The notes under the pieces are model-generated. The model was given only the letters and a program-made list of their open reading frames with translations. It did no database searches and was not told the origin of the DNA. 64,000 bases of DNA from Viridibacterium curvum (GTDB taxonomy: Bacteria; Pseudomonadota; Gammaproteobacteria; Burkholderiales; Rhodocyclaceae): positions 930,001 through 994,000 of the forward strand of contig NZ_BAABLD010000008.1 of assembly GCF_039544165.1 (NCBI RefSeq), in the 5' to 3' direction. The position numbers were made by a program, and so were the translations under genes. Below are positions 8,206 through 16,215 of this stretch, one piece after another (position 1 is the stretch's first letter; the number at the start of each line of letters is the position of its first letter).

Positions 8206-9006
8206 TCAGTGCCACTGGTAGATGGCCTTGAGCAGCATGGCGACGCCGACCAGTACCAGCGCGATGGCGAACAGGCGCTGCAGGCTTGCCGACGGCAGGC
8301 GGCGGTTGAGCAGGCGGCCAGTGACGAGGCCGGCCACCGTGGCCATGGCGAAGCTGAGTGTCAGAGCGGGTGGCGGCGATACGCCATGCAGCAGCGCGAG
8401 GCACACGCCACCCGAGCTGACGAGTGCCATGACCAGCAAGGAAGTGGCGACCGACCCGCGTTGCGAGAGATGCGTGAACCGTCGCAGCATGGGCACGATG
8501 ACGAAGCCACCGCCGACACCGAACAGGCCGGTCATCATGCCACTGGCGGCACCCACGCTGGACATCACCGCCGCCGTCGCAGGCGACCAGAGAAACCTCC
8601 CGGTGGCGGCGTTGATGATGCCCACGTTGCGGAAGGTAGGCGTACCTTCATCGCGCATTGGCGCGAACAGCATGCGCAGCGCCGAGATCAGGCAGATGCC
8701 CGCGAAGCCCAGCACCAGCCAGTGCTGGGACAGGATTGCGGCGAGGTGCAGACCCAACGAAGTGAAAGGCAGGCTGCAAGCCGCGATGACGCCTGCGGCG
8801 CGGTAGCGCGCGAGACCGGCACGCAAGCCGTCGATGGCACCGATCGCAGTGCTGCTGCAGATGGCGACCAGCGCGATTGGCGCAGCCTCCTGCATGCGCA
8901 GGCCCAGCGTCGCAATCAGCAGGGGCACGGTGAGGATGCCGCCGCCCGCGCCGCAGCTACCCATGATGAGACCAATCAGTACGGCACCCACAATGGCCGT
9001 CAGCAT
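8206..9006 (-). CDS. TSUP (TauE/SafE) family membrane permease
   Basis: A 266-residue inner-membrane protein with about eight hydrophobic segments. The duplicated glycine-rich family motif is clear in both halves: 'GSCGAGGGILTVPLL' near the N-terminus and 'GLFGVGGGFVIVPML' in the second half. Relatives export sulfite, sulfoacetate or other small organic anions, or take up sulfur compounds. The substrate here is unknown, though a cluster with sulfur-type features lies next door on the other strand. The ATG at 9006 is chosen over an upstream TTG because AGGAAGG is then correctly spaced. Confidence 0.85.
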   Translation of the reverse strand: MLTAIVGAVLIGLIMGSCGAGGGILTVPLLIATLGLRMQEAAPIALVAICSSTAIGAIDGLRAGLARYRAAGVIAACSLPFTSLGLHLAAILSQHWLVLGFAGICLISALRMLFAPMRDEGTPTFRNVGIINAATGRFLWSPATAAVMSSVGAASGMMTGLFGVGGGFVIVPMLRRFTHLSQRGSVATSLLVMALVSSGGVCLALLHGVSPPPALTLSFAMATVAGLVTGRLLNRRLPSASLQRLFAIALVLVGVAMLLKAIYQWH

Positions 9007-9205
9007 GCGCAAACCCTTCCTGCGATCTTCCGCACTGCACGGAATTGGTGATCATGCTGCACGAAAATCAACAGTGCTGCTGCAAATGCAGCACGCGGCA
9101 TGCCGGGGCCGATATCCGTCGGACTGCCGCAAATCCAACGCTGGTGCGGCTTGAGGGGAGTTTCGGGGAAGCTGCCGGTGTGTGGCATGGCGTTTGCTCG
9201 TCCTG

Positions 9206-9221
9206 ACTTGTCATAACAAGT
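9206..9221. promoter_or_regulatory. Palindromic operator candidate for the GntR regulator
   Basis: ACTTGT-CATA-ACAAGT is a perfect 6-bp inverted repeat with a 4-bp spacer, 44 bp before the gntR-type start. Size and TTGT...ACAA character fit the operators of HutC-subfamily GntR proteins. It lies in the divergent gap between the TSUP gene and the GntR-led cluster and could control either. No other copy was noticed in the window. Confidence 0.6.
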
Positions 9222-9264
9222 TATCGCGGACGCAAATTGCGTACCGCGAGCGGAACCGACAGAG

Positions 9265-10164
9265 ATGAAACAAGCCAGACGTACAGCTACCAGGCTGGGC
9301 GCAGGCGCGGCGGTTCAATCGCCGGGCCGCCCCAAGATTGAACCGGCCCCCTTGGGGGGCGGCGTGGCTCCGGAGGAACACGCCGGGGGCCGTAAGATTT
9401 CTCGCTTGTCGCCCCAGCCCATGTACGCGCAGATCAAGGAGGAGCTGCGCGCACGCATTCTCGACGGGCGATACACGCCGCACGAGCGCCTGCCCTCCGA
9501 GAGCGAACTGATCGCCCTGTTCGGCGTGAGCCGCATCACCGTGCGCCAGGCGCTGGGTGATCTGCAGCGTGAAGGCCTGCTGTTCAAGATCCACGGCAAG
9601 GGCACTTATGTGTCCAAGCCCAAGACCTTCCAGGAACTGGGGCAGCTCGAAGGCTTTGCCGAGGCCATGAGCAAGCGCGGCTTCGAGACCTTCAACCGTG
9701 TCGTTGCCCAGCGCACGGTGAAGGCCGCACGCGATGTGGCCGACCATCTTCAGGTTCCTCTCAACACCAGCGTCACCGAAATCCGCCGCGTACGCTTTCT
9801 CAACCGCGAGCCGATCTCGCTCGACGTCAGCTGGTTCGAGCGCGAGCTCGGCGACCGGCTCCGCCGCGCGGACCTCGCACACCGCGACATCTTTTCCCTC
9901 ATCGAGAACGAATGCGGCATTCCGCTGGGGCGTGCGGAGCTGCAGATCGAAGCCATGCTCGCCGACGAGACGCTTGCCGGCCTGCTGCTGGTCGAAGAGG
10001 GTTCGCCCATCCTGCGCATGGAACGTCTCACCTACAGCGCGGCCGGCAAGCCACTCGATTACGAACACCTTTACTACCGGGGCGATGCCTTCCAGTACCG
10101 CATGCATATTGAAAGGCATGCCGGGCAGGCTCCCTCCATCAAGCGCGCAGGAGAAGCCGAATGA
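9265..10164 (+). CDS. GntR/UTRA (HutC-subfamily) transcriptional regulator
   Basis: A 299-residue regulator: winged helix at about residues 50-118 ('YAQIKEELRARILDGRYTP', then 'SRITVRQALGDLQREGLL' and 'KGTYV'), and a UTRA ligand-binding domain at about 135-285 ending 'DYEHLYYRGDAFQYRMHI'. Residues 20-45 are encoded by a palindromic repeat (9322-9391), so this low-complexity tail is probably repeat-derived and the true start is uncertain. No better start with a ribosome site was found. Its stop overlaps the flavoprotein start (ATGA), so regulator and cluster are one transcript, presumably autoregulated through the palindrome at 9206. Confidence 0.85.
   Translation: MKQARRTATRLGAGAAVQSPGRPKIEPAPLGGGVAPEEHAGGRKISRLSPQPMYAQIKEELRARILDGRYTPHERLPSESELIALFGVSRITVRQALGDLQREGLLFKIHGKGTYVSKPKTFQELGQLEGFAEAMSKRGFETFNRVVAQRTVKAARDVADHLQVPLNTSVTEIRRVRFLNREPISLDVSWFERELGDRLRRADLAHRDIFSLIENECGIPLGRAELQIEAMLADETLAGLLLVEEGSPILRMERLTYSAAGKPLDYEHLYYRGDAFQYRMHIERHAGQAPSIKRAGEAE
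9322..9391. repeat. Palindromic repeat inside the gntR-type reading frame
   Basis: Contains CCCCC-TT-GGGGGG (9347-9359), immediately followed by GGCGTG (9361-9366) pairing with CACGCC (9379-9384), and then GGGGG. The order of parts (C5-TT-G6, a second hairpin, a G5 tail) parallels the tandem repeat at 2595-2876. Similar C/G-block palindromes are common between genes of Burkholderiales. Here it is read through in frame without stops. Confidence 0.55.
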
Positions 10165-11891
10165 ACACCGTGGAATACGAGGTCGACGTACTGGTAGTGG
10201 GTGGCGGCACGGCGGGGCCGATGGCCGCCGTGAAGGCCAAGGAGCGCAACCCTTCGCTGCGTGTGATGGTGCTGGAGAAGGCCAACGTCAAGCGCAGCGG
10301 GGCGATCTCGATGGGCATGGACGGGCTCAACAACGCCGTCATCCCCGGCCACGCGACGCCCGAGCAATACACCAAGGAAATCACCATCGCCAACGACGGC
10401 GTGGTGAACCAGGAGACGGTGTATGCCTACGCGAAGAACAGCTATCGCGTGATCCAGGAGCTGGACAAGTGGGGCGTGAAGTTCGAGAAGGACGAGACCG
10501 GCGACTATGCCGTGCGCAAGGTGCACCACATCGGCACCTACGTGCTGCCGATGCCGGAAGGTCACCACATGAAGAAGGTGCTCTACCGCCAGCTCAAACA
10601 GAAGCGCGTGGAAGTCACCAACCGCGTCATCGCCACGCGCGTGCTGCTTGACGAGAACGGCGCAGCAGCAGGTGTGATGGGCTTCGACTGCCGCACGGGC
10701 GACTTCGTGCTGATCCGTTCCAAGGCCGTGATCCTGTGCTGCGGCGCTGCGGGTCGACTCGGTCTGCCGACCTCGGGTTACCTCTTCGGTACCTACGAGA
10801 ACCCGACCAACGCGGGAGACGGTTACGCCATGGCCTACCACGCCGGTGCCGAGCTGGCGAACCTCGAATGCTTCCAGATCAATCCACTGATCAAGGACTA
10901 CAACGGCCCCTCCTGCGCCTACGTCACGGGTCCCTTCGGCGGCTACACCGCCAACAACAAGGGCGAGCGCTTCATGGAGTGCGACTACTGGTCGGGCCAG
11001 ATGATGATGGAGTTCTACAACGAGCTCTCCAGCGGCAATGGTCCCGTCTTCCTCAAGATGAACCACCTCGCCGAGGAAACCATCCAGACCATCGAGACCA
11101 TCCTGCACAGCAACGAGCGCCCGAGTCGTGGCCGCTTCCATGAAGGGCGTGGCACGGACTACCGCGAGAAGATGGTCGAGATGCACATTTCCGAGATCGG
11201 CTTCTGCTCGGGCCACAGTGCCTCCGGCGTATGGGTGAACGAGAAGGGCGAGACCACCGTCAAGGGCCTCTACGCCGCCGGTGACATGGCCGCCGTGCCG
11301 CACAACTACATGCTGGGTGCATTCACCTACGGCTGGTTCTGCGGCGAAAACGCGGCGGACTATGTCGGCGAACTCGGTGAGCAGGTCGTCGATCCCGCGC
11401 AGATAGCTGCCGAGCGCGCACGCATCGAGGCGCCGCTGTTGCGCAGCGATGGCCTGCCACCGAATCAGGTCGAGTACAAGCTGCGCCGCGTGGTCAATGA
11501 CTACCTGCAGCCGCCCAAGGTGACTCGCAAGATGGAGCTGGGCCTCGATCGCATCGCGCAGATCCGCAATGACCTCGAACAGATGTCGGCCAGCAATCCG
11601 CACGAGCTGCTGCGCGCGATGGAGGTCTATCACATCGCCGACTGTGCCGAGATGGCAGCGAAGGCTTCGCTCTACCGCAAGGAGAGCCGCTGGGGCCTCT
11701 ATCACTTCCGCGTCGACTACCCGCAGAAGAACGATGCCGAGTGGTTCGTGCATTGCCATCTGAAGAAGGGCGCGAATGGCGAGATGGAGCACCTCAAACG
11801 CGCCATCGAGCCCTACGTCGTGCCGCTCGAAGAGAGCGAGAAGAGTGCCTACGACAAGCTGCGCATTCCGCGCCAGCCGATCGCAGCGTAG
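10161..11891 (+). CDS. AprA-like FAD-dependent reductase, alpha subunit (fumarate reductase/succinate dehydrogenase superfamily)
   Basis: A 576-residue flavoprotein. The FAD-binding Rossmann motif is at residues 14-19 (GGGTAG), followed by 'VLEKANVKRSGAISMGMDGLN', closer to APS reductase alpha (AprA, which has a similar 'ERSGA' segment) than to fumarate reductase. 'GLYAAGDMA' near residue 370 closes the FAD site. It has no signal peptide, so it is cytoplasmic. Overlap with the regulator and a ferredoxin with AprB-like cysteine spacing downstream indicate an alpha-beta redox pair. It is shorter than typical AprA (over 600 residues), and no sat, apr or qmo genes are nearby, so true APS reduction is unlikely. 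The substrate is unknown. Confidence 0.8.
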   Translation: MNTVEYEVDVLVVGGGTAGPMAAVKAKERNPSLRVMVLEKANVKRSGAISMGMDGLNNAVIPGHATPEQYTKEITIANDGVVNQETVYAYAKNSYRVIQELDKWGVKFEKDETGDYAVRKVHHIGTYVLPMPEGHHMKKVLYRQLKQKRVEVTNRVIATRVLLDENGAAAGVMGFDCRTGDFVLIRSKAVILCCGAAGRLGLPTSGYLFGTYENPTNAGDGYAMAYHAGAELANLECFQINPLIKDYNGPSCAYVTGPFGGYTANNKGERFMECDYWSGQMMMEFYNELSSGNGPVFLKMNHLAEETIQTIETILHSNERPSRGRFHEGRGTDYREKMVEMHISEIGFCSGHSASGVWVNEKGETTVKGLYAAGDMAAVPHNYMLGAFTYGWFCGENAADYVGELGEQVVDPAQIAAERARIEAPLLRSDGLPPNQVEYKLRRVVNDYLQPPKVTRKMELGLDRIAQIRNDLEQMSASNPHELLRAMEVYHIADCAEMAAKASLYRKESRWGLYHFRVDYPQKNDAEWFVHCHLKKGANGEMEHLKRAIEPYVVPLEESEKSAYDKLRIPRQPIAA

Positions 11892-11900
11892 CAAATGCTT

Positions 11901-11982
11901 CGTCATTCCCGCGAAGGCGGGAATCCAGTGACTTCTCAGAGATTTGCAAGTCGCTGGATCCCCGCCTTCGCGGGGATGACGG
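11901..11982. repeat. Type A dispersed palindrome (CGTCATTCCCGCG family), copy 1
   Basis: Two hairpins arranged as a larger inverted repeat: CGTCATTCCCGCGAAGGCGGG...CCAG, then CTGG...CCCGCCTTCGCGGGGATGACG. It sits between the flavoprotein and ferredoxin genes. Further copies are at 51137, 52118 and 62561. The sequence is an extragenic palindrome of the kind seen in many copies in proteobacterial chromosomes. Confidence 0.85.
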
Positions 11983-12014
11983 TAAGAACGAGTTGCCAAG
12001 AAAGGAAAAGTGTC

Positions 12015-12248
12015 ATGCCCCTGGCCGCCACCCTCACCAGCGTCCCCGTCGTCATCGACGAAGAGAAGTGCATTGCCCACAAGGGCTGCACCGTCTGCGT
12101 CGACGTCTGCCCGCTCGACGTGCTCGCCATCGACCTTTCCAAAGGCAAGGCCTTCATGAAGTTCGACGAGTGCTGGTACTGCATGCCCTGCGAGACCGAC
12201 TGCCCCACCGATGCGGTGAAGGTCAGCATCCCTTACCTGCTGAGATGA
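12015..12248 (+). CDS. AprB-like 2[4Fe-4S] ferredoxin, beta subunit
   Basis: A 77-residue iron-sulfur protein with two four-cysteine sets: C19-x5-C25-x2-C28-x3-C32-P and C53-x2-C56-x2-C59-x3-C63-P. The second half, 'CWYCMPCETDCPTDAVK', closely follows the 'CWxCxxCxxxCPxxAI' pattern of APS reductase beta. AprB also has extra residues within its first cluster loop, as here. The start at 12015 follows AAGGAAAA. It presumably carries electrons to or from the FAD of the preceding gene product. Confidence 0.85.
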   Translation: MPLAATLTSVPVVIDEEKCIAHKGCTVCVDVCPLDVLAIDLSKGKAFMKFDECWYCMPCETDCPTDAVKVSIPYLLR

Positions 12249-12275
12249 ATGTGATGTGGTCGTCTGGTCAACGAT

Positions 12276-12420
12276 GCGTTGCCGTTCCCTCTCCCTTGAG
12301 GGAGAGGGTGCCTCGTCAGAGGCGGGAGAGGGGGAATGGTGGCTTGTCCATGAGTGCAGCATTTCCCCCTCTCCCGGCCTCCGGCCACCCTCCCCCTCAG
12401 GGGGAGGGTGCGGCAACGCG
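12276..12420. repeat. Type B repeat: large inverted repeat built of CCCTCTCCC palindromes
   Basis: Left arm 12276-12337 and right arm 12361-12420 are imperfect reverse complements of about 60 bases, each starting or ending with GCGTTGCCG and containing internal CCCTCTCCC/GGGAGAGGG hairpins. About 23 bases lie between the arms. It fills the gap between the ferredoxin and HEAT-repeat genes. It could be a MITE-like element or an RNA processing or stability structure. No coding sequence is supported in it. Confidence 0.8.
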
Positions 12421-12472
12421 GACGCAGTGATGAACCGGCGTGCTTTGAAATGACGAAAAAGAAAGAACACCC

Positions 12473-13432
12473 ATGAGTAACCCTTTCACAGAACCCAACA
12501 GCCTGCGCGCCCGCCTCGCCGATCCTGATGCTGAAGTGCGCCGCATCGCCGTACTCGATCTGCCCTACAGCGACGAAGACGACTACATCGAGTTGCTGAC
12601 TGCTGCACTCGCCGATGAAGCCGCCAGCGTGCGCGCCGAGGCCGCGCATGCACTCGAAGGCGTCGAGGAAGAAACCGTGGTCAGCGCCCTCGTGCCCATG
12701 CTCAAGGACCCCGACGCCGCCGTGCGCCAGGCTGTAGCCGACACCCTGGCCGAACTCAAGGAATCGCGTTGGGGCAGCCTGCTGCTGGGCATGGCGGGCG
12801 ACGCCGAACCCGGCGTGCAGGCCTCTGCGCTGCGCGCCCTGCGTGCGCTGCGCGTGCCCGAAGCCTTCGCCCCCGCGCTGGCGGCCAGCAGTTCAGCCGA
12901 TGCCGGCGTGCGACGCGAAGCGGTCGGCGTGCTGGCCTACCTCAAGAACCCCGAAGCGCTGAGCCGCCTCATGCAGCTGGCCACCGGCGACAGCGAGCCC
13001 GAAGTCCGCAAGGCCGCTGTGGGAGCCATGGGCTTTGCTGGCAGCAGCGACGTCAGCAGCGCGCTGGAAGCCGCGCTCACCGACAGCGTCTGGCTGGTGC
13101 GCGAAGAAGCGGCGCACACCCTGGGCAAGCTCAAGGCACTCAGCGCTGTGGCAAAGCTCATCGCGGCGATGCAGGACGAGTACTGGCAGGTGCGCGTTGC
13201 CAGTGCGCGCGCGCTGGGCAAGATGAAGGCGGTGGAAGCTCTGGCCGTGTTGCTGCAGGCCCTGGGCCACGAGATGAGCAATCTGCGCAAGGAAGCGGCG
13301 ATTGCCTTGGGCAGCCTGGGTGACGCGCGTGCGCTGCCCGCGCTGGAAGCCGCATCGAATGACCCGGATCCAGACGTGCGCAAGCTGTCGCGTCTGGCGG
13401 TGGCGAGCATTGCCGCCGCGCAGGGTGCGTGA
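12473..13432 (+). CDS. HEAT-repeat (PBS-lyase-type) protein
   Basis: A 319-residue all-helical protein made of about nine ~31-residue HEAT repeats, for example 'DPDAAVRQAVADTLAEL', 'DAGVRREAVGVLAYL', 'SEPEVRKAAVGAMGF' and 'EYWQVRVASARALGKM', with the conserved D/N-x-x-V-R-x-x-A-A core. It has no signal peptide. Such proteins act as scaffolds or as lyase-like partners of cofactor proteins. Conserved placement between the redox pair and the importer suggests assembly or docking of the flavoprotein-ferredoxin complex, which is inference only. Confidence 0.85.
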   Translation: MSNPFTEPNSLRARLADPDAEVRRIAVLDLPYSDEDDYIELLTAALADEAASVRAEAAHALEGVEEETVVSALVPMLKDPDAAVRQAVADTLAELKESRWGSLLLGMAGDAEPGVQASALRALRALRVPEAFAPALAASSSADAGVRREAVGVLAYLKNPEALSRLMQLATGDSEPEVRKAAVGAMGFAGSSDVSSALEAALTDSVWLVREEAAHTLGKLKALSAVAKLIAAMQDEYWQVRVASARALGKMKAVEALAVLLQALGHEMSNLRKEAAIALGSLGDARALPALEAASNDPDPDVRKLSRLAVASIAAAQGA

Positions 13433-13476
13433 GGGGGCAGGCTGGGTTCGGGAGCACAGGGGCGTGCGAAGCATGG

Positions 13477-13577
13477 CCCTCATCCCCAACCCTTCTCCCG
13501 GAGGGAGAAGGGAGCGAAAAGCCCTCTCCCTGCGGGAGAGGGTTGGGTGAGGGTTAGTGGAGGGTTGGGTGAGGGGT
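13477..13577. repeat. Type B repeat, copy 2
   Basis: CCCTCATCCCCAACCC...CTCCC pairs with GGGAGAGGGTTGGGTGAGGG, with inner hairpins CTTCTCCC-GGAGGGAGAAG and CCCTCTCCC-TGC-GGGAGAGGG. A partial second 'GGGTTGGGTGAGGGG' follows. It lies between the HEAT-repeat and binding-protein genes. The remaining 138 bp up to 13715 hold no recognisable feature. Confidence 0.75.
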
Positions 13578-13715
13578 CAGTCAGGGCGCACGGAGGAATG
13601 GCATCGACCCCTGCGGTGTGGCGTCGATGGGGCGCAGGAATTCAAATCCGCACCAATGGCGGTGCGGATGTGTGGCTATCAAGGTCGGTAGCGTGTTGGC
13701 GAAGGGAGAGCGGTC

Positions 13716-15140
13716 ATGGTGAGCAAGTGGATCAAGCGCGCGGGAAGCGGACTCGCGCTGGTGCTGATGGCAGGCCTGTCAGCGAGTGTCTGGGCACAGC
13801 AGGAAGTGGTGGTGGGCATCGGCACGCAGAGCACGACCACCAATACCGTCACCGGCGGCATCGTGCTGGAAAAGCTTGGGCTGCTTGAGAAGAACCTGCC
13901 GAAGACCGGCAAGTACGCGAACATCAAGTTCAAGATCGACTGGCAGAACTTCACCTCGGGTCCGCCCGTCACCAACGGCATGGTCGCCAACAAGCTGCAC
14001 ATCGGCATGATGGGGGACTACCCGCTGCTGGTGAATGGCGCCACCTTTCAGGCCGGCAACGAAACGAAGAGCCGGCTCATCGCCATCCTCGCCTACAACC
14101 AGTTCGGTGCAGGCAATGGCGTGGTGGTGCACAAGGATTCGCCCTACTACCAGCTCTCCGATCTCAAGGGCAAGAAGGTCTCCGTGCCCTTCGGATCAGC
14201 CGCACACGGCATGATGCTCAAGGCCATGGAAGACCGTGGCTGGAAGGAAGACTTCTGGGATCTCTCCTCGCAATCTCCCGAGGTCGGCACCACCAACCTG
14301 CAGGAGAAGAAGATCGATGCGCATGGTGACTTCGTGCCCTTTGCCGAGCTGCTGCCCTTCAAGGGCTTCGCGCGCAAGATCTTCGACGGTGTTGAAACCA
14401 AGCTGCCGACTTTCCACGGTGTGGTGGTGCGTGAAGACTTCGCCAAACAGTACCCGGAGTTTGTCGTCGCCTATCTGAAGTCGGTCATCGAGGCCAACGA
14501 GTGGGTGAACAAGAACCCCAAGGAAGCCGCCGAGAAAATTGCCGAATGGACCAAGATCGACAAGGAAGTGGTCTACATGTTCCTCGGCCCGGCCGGTATC
14601 CACACGCTGGACCCGACGATCAAACCCAAGTGGATCGAGACCATCAAGTACAACACGGGCGTGCTGCAACGCATGGGCCGCGTGAAGACATTTGATGCCG
14701 ACGCCTGGGTGGATGAAACCTACGTGCGTCAGGCCTTCAAGGAAAAGAACCTCGACTACGACAAGCAGAAAGCCAGCTTCGCCGGTACCGAGGTCAAGGG
14801 TACGGACCCCTTCTGCAAGAAGCCGATTGCCAAGAGCATTGAAGCGGGCGAGATCTGGCTCAAGAGCGGCGAACTGACGGCCTACAGCTCTGCCGCCTGC
14901 ACCCTGGGGGCGATCAAGGCAGCGCAGGCTGCCGGCAAGTCGATCGGCGTGGCCTTCCTGTTCGACCAGAACCTCAACATCAAGCTGTTCGCCGACCACG
15001 CCTTCTTCGCCTTCAGCGACAAGGATGCGAAGAACCTCGTGATCGAACCCTTCCTGCTCAAGAAGGATGCCGAGGCTTACGCGGCCAAGGTGGGCGGCAA
15101 GGTGCTGGAGTACGAGCAGGTGTTGGCGGCGGTGAAGTGA
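13716..15140 (+). CDS. NitT/TauT-type ABC substrate-binding protein with NosL-like C-terminal domain
   Basis: A 474-residue periplasmic protein: signal peptide 1-27 (ends SVWAQ), then an SsuA/NrtA/ThiY-type binding fold to about residue 345, including 'LKGKKVSVPFGSAAHG' and 'FHGVVVREDFAKQYPEFV'. Family members are usually about 320-350 residues. The extra 115 residues (about 360-474) hold C367 in 'DPFC', C395 in 'SSAACTLG' and a closing 'DAEAYAAKVGGKVLEYEQVL', which recalls the end of NosL copper-chaperone domains. If correct, the protein couples solute capture to a metal- or thiol-binding module. The solute is unknown. Confidence 0.8.
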   Translation: MVSKWIKRAGSGLALVLMAGLSASVWAQQEVVVGIGTQSTTTNTVTGGIVLEKLGLLEKNLPKTGKYANIKFKIDWQNFTSGPPVTNGMVANKLHIGMMGDYPLLVNGATFQAGNETKSRLIAILAYNQFGAGNGVVVHKDSPYYQLSDLKGKKVSVPFGSAAHGMMLKAMEDRGWKEDFWDLSSQSPEVGTTNLQEKKIDAHGDFVPFAELLPFKGFARKIFDGVETKLPTFHGVVVREDFAKQYPEFVVAYLKSVIEANEWVNKNPKEAAEKIAEWTKIDKEVVYMFLGPAGIHTLDPTIKPKWIETIKYNTGVLQRMGRVKTFDADAWVDETYVRQAFKEKNLDYDKQKASFAGTEVKGTDPFCKKPIAKSIEAGEIWLKSGELTAYSSAACTLGAIKAAQAAGKSIGVAFLFDQNLNIKLFADHAFFAFSDKDAKNLVIEPFLLKKDAEAYAAKVGGKVLEYEQVLAAVK

Positions 15141-15147
15141 ATGGTGT

Positions 15148-15254
15148 GCCCTCTCCCGCTTGCGGGAGAGGGTGGCCGAAGGCCGGGAGAGGGTGTCGCG
15201 CGATCTGCCCTCTCCCCCAGCCCCTCTCCCGCAAGGCGGGAGAGGGGAGCGTCA
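15148..15254. repeat. Type B repeat, copy 3
   Basis: Consecutive hairpins CCCTCTCCCGC-TT-GCGGGAGAGGG, GGCC-GAA-GGCC, and CCCCTCTCCCGC-AAG-GCGGGAGAGGGG, between the binding-protein and permease genes. The right half closely matches the fragment found inserted in a type A repeat near 52180-52235, including the trailing AGCGTCAAGTGG. Confidence 0.8.
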
Positions 15255-15296
15255 AGTGGAATGCCCGCATTCCAAATGTAAATCCGGGAGCAAGCA

Positions 15297-16214
15297 ATGT
15301 TGATGGCACACAGAATCGAGGGATTGGCTGGCAGCGAGGTCGAGGAAGCGCCCGCCAGCGCGACGCCAGCGCTGCACACAGCGCCTGCGGCACCTGTTGC
15401 CATGATGCCGCGCAAGCCGCCCCTCATCGCACCACGCACGCTGCTCACCTGGCTGTTCGGTGCGCTATCGCTGTGCATGCTGCTCACCCTGTGGCACTTC
15501 GCCGTCAAGTACCGCGTCGATTTCTACATCCGCTTCAACAACATCCCCGCACCACAGGCGGTGCTCGAAGACGCCATCGCGCTGATCCGTAACACACGCT
15601 TCCAGCGCCACATCCTGCTGAGCCTGCAGCGCATTCTCACGGGTTTCAGTATTGCTGCGCTGATCGCGATTCCGCTGGGTCTGCTGATGGGCCGCAACCG
15701 CATTGCGCGCGAGCTGATCTTCCCCGCGCTCGAAGTGTTGCGCCCCATTCCGGCGATTGCCTGGGTGCCCATGTCCATCATGCTGTGGCCCAGCAATGAG
15801 GTGAGCATCATCTTCATCACCTTCCTCGGCTCCTTCTTCCCCATCCTGCTCAACACCATTCATGGCGTACAGGCGCTCGACAAGGTGCTGGTGCGTGCCG
15901 CGCGCTGCCTGGGCGCCAACCAGCTCGCACTCTTCTGGCATGTGGTGCTGCCTGGTTCGCTACCGCATGTGTTCACCGGGCTGACGATTGGCATGGGTGT
16001 TGCATGGGTTTCGCTGATCGCGGCGGAGATGATCTCGGGCCAGTTCGGCATCGGCTACTTCACCTGGGAGGCCTATTCGCTGGTGCGCTATTCCGAAATC
16101 GTGCTGGGCATGATCGTCATTGGCGTGCTGGGGCTGCTCTGCTCGGGCCTGATCCGGCTCATCGGCTCCTGGGTCATGCCCTGGGCGCACCGCGCGCAAA
16201 TGGAGAGTGACTGA
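15297..16214 (+). CDS. ABC transporter permease, NitT/TauT (SsuC/NrtB) type
   Basis: A 305-residue inner-membrane protein with a 45-residue polar N-terminus and about six spans. The EAA-type coupling loop is visible around 'LVRAARCLGANQLALFWHVVLPGSLPHVFTGLTIG'. 'RPIPAIAWVPMSIMLW' is also typical of SsuC/TauC permeases. GGGAGCAAGCA precedes the ATG. It partners the downstream ATPase and the upstream binding protein. Confidence 0.9.
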   Translation: MLMAHRIEGLAGSEVEEAPASATPALHTAPAAPVAMMPRKPPLIAPRTLLTWLFGALSLCMLLTLWHFAVKYRVDFYIRFNNIPAPQAVLEDAIALIRNTRFQRHILLSLQRILTGFSIAALIAIPLGLLMGRNRIARELIFPALEVLRPIPAIAWVPMSIMLWPSNEVSIIFITFLGSFFPILLNTIHGVQALDKVLVRAARCLGANQLALFWHVVLPGSLPHVFTGLTIGMGVAWVSLIAAEMISGQFGIGYFTWEAYSLVRYSEIVLGMIVIGVLGLLCSGLIRLIGSWVMPWAHRAQMESD

Positions 16215-16215
16215 C

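Noticed and set aside
10161..12248. Bona fide dissimilatory APS reductase (aprBA)
   Set aside because: The alpha subunit is shorter than typical AprA and the neighbours (GntR, HEAT, ABC importer) are not those of sulfur oxidation or reduction loci. Called AprBA-like instead.
10074..12470. 798-codon open frame on the minus strand, opposite the flavoprotein, ferredoxin and gntR end
   Set aside because: The plus-strand genes have intact motifs and coupling. The minus frame is a long shadow caused by GC-rich codons, with no family motif or ribosome site.
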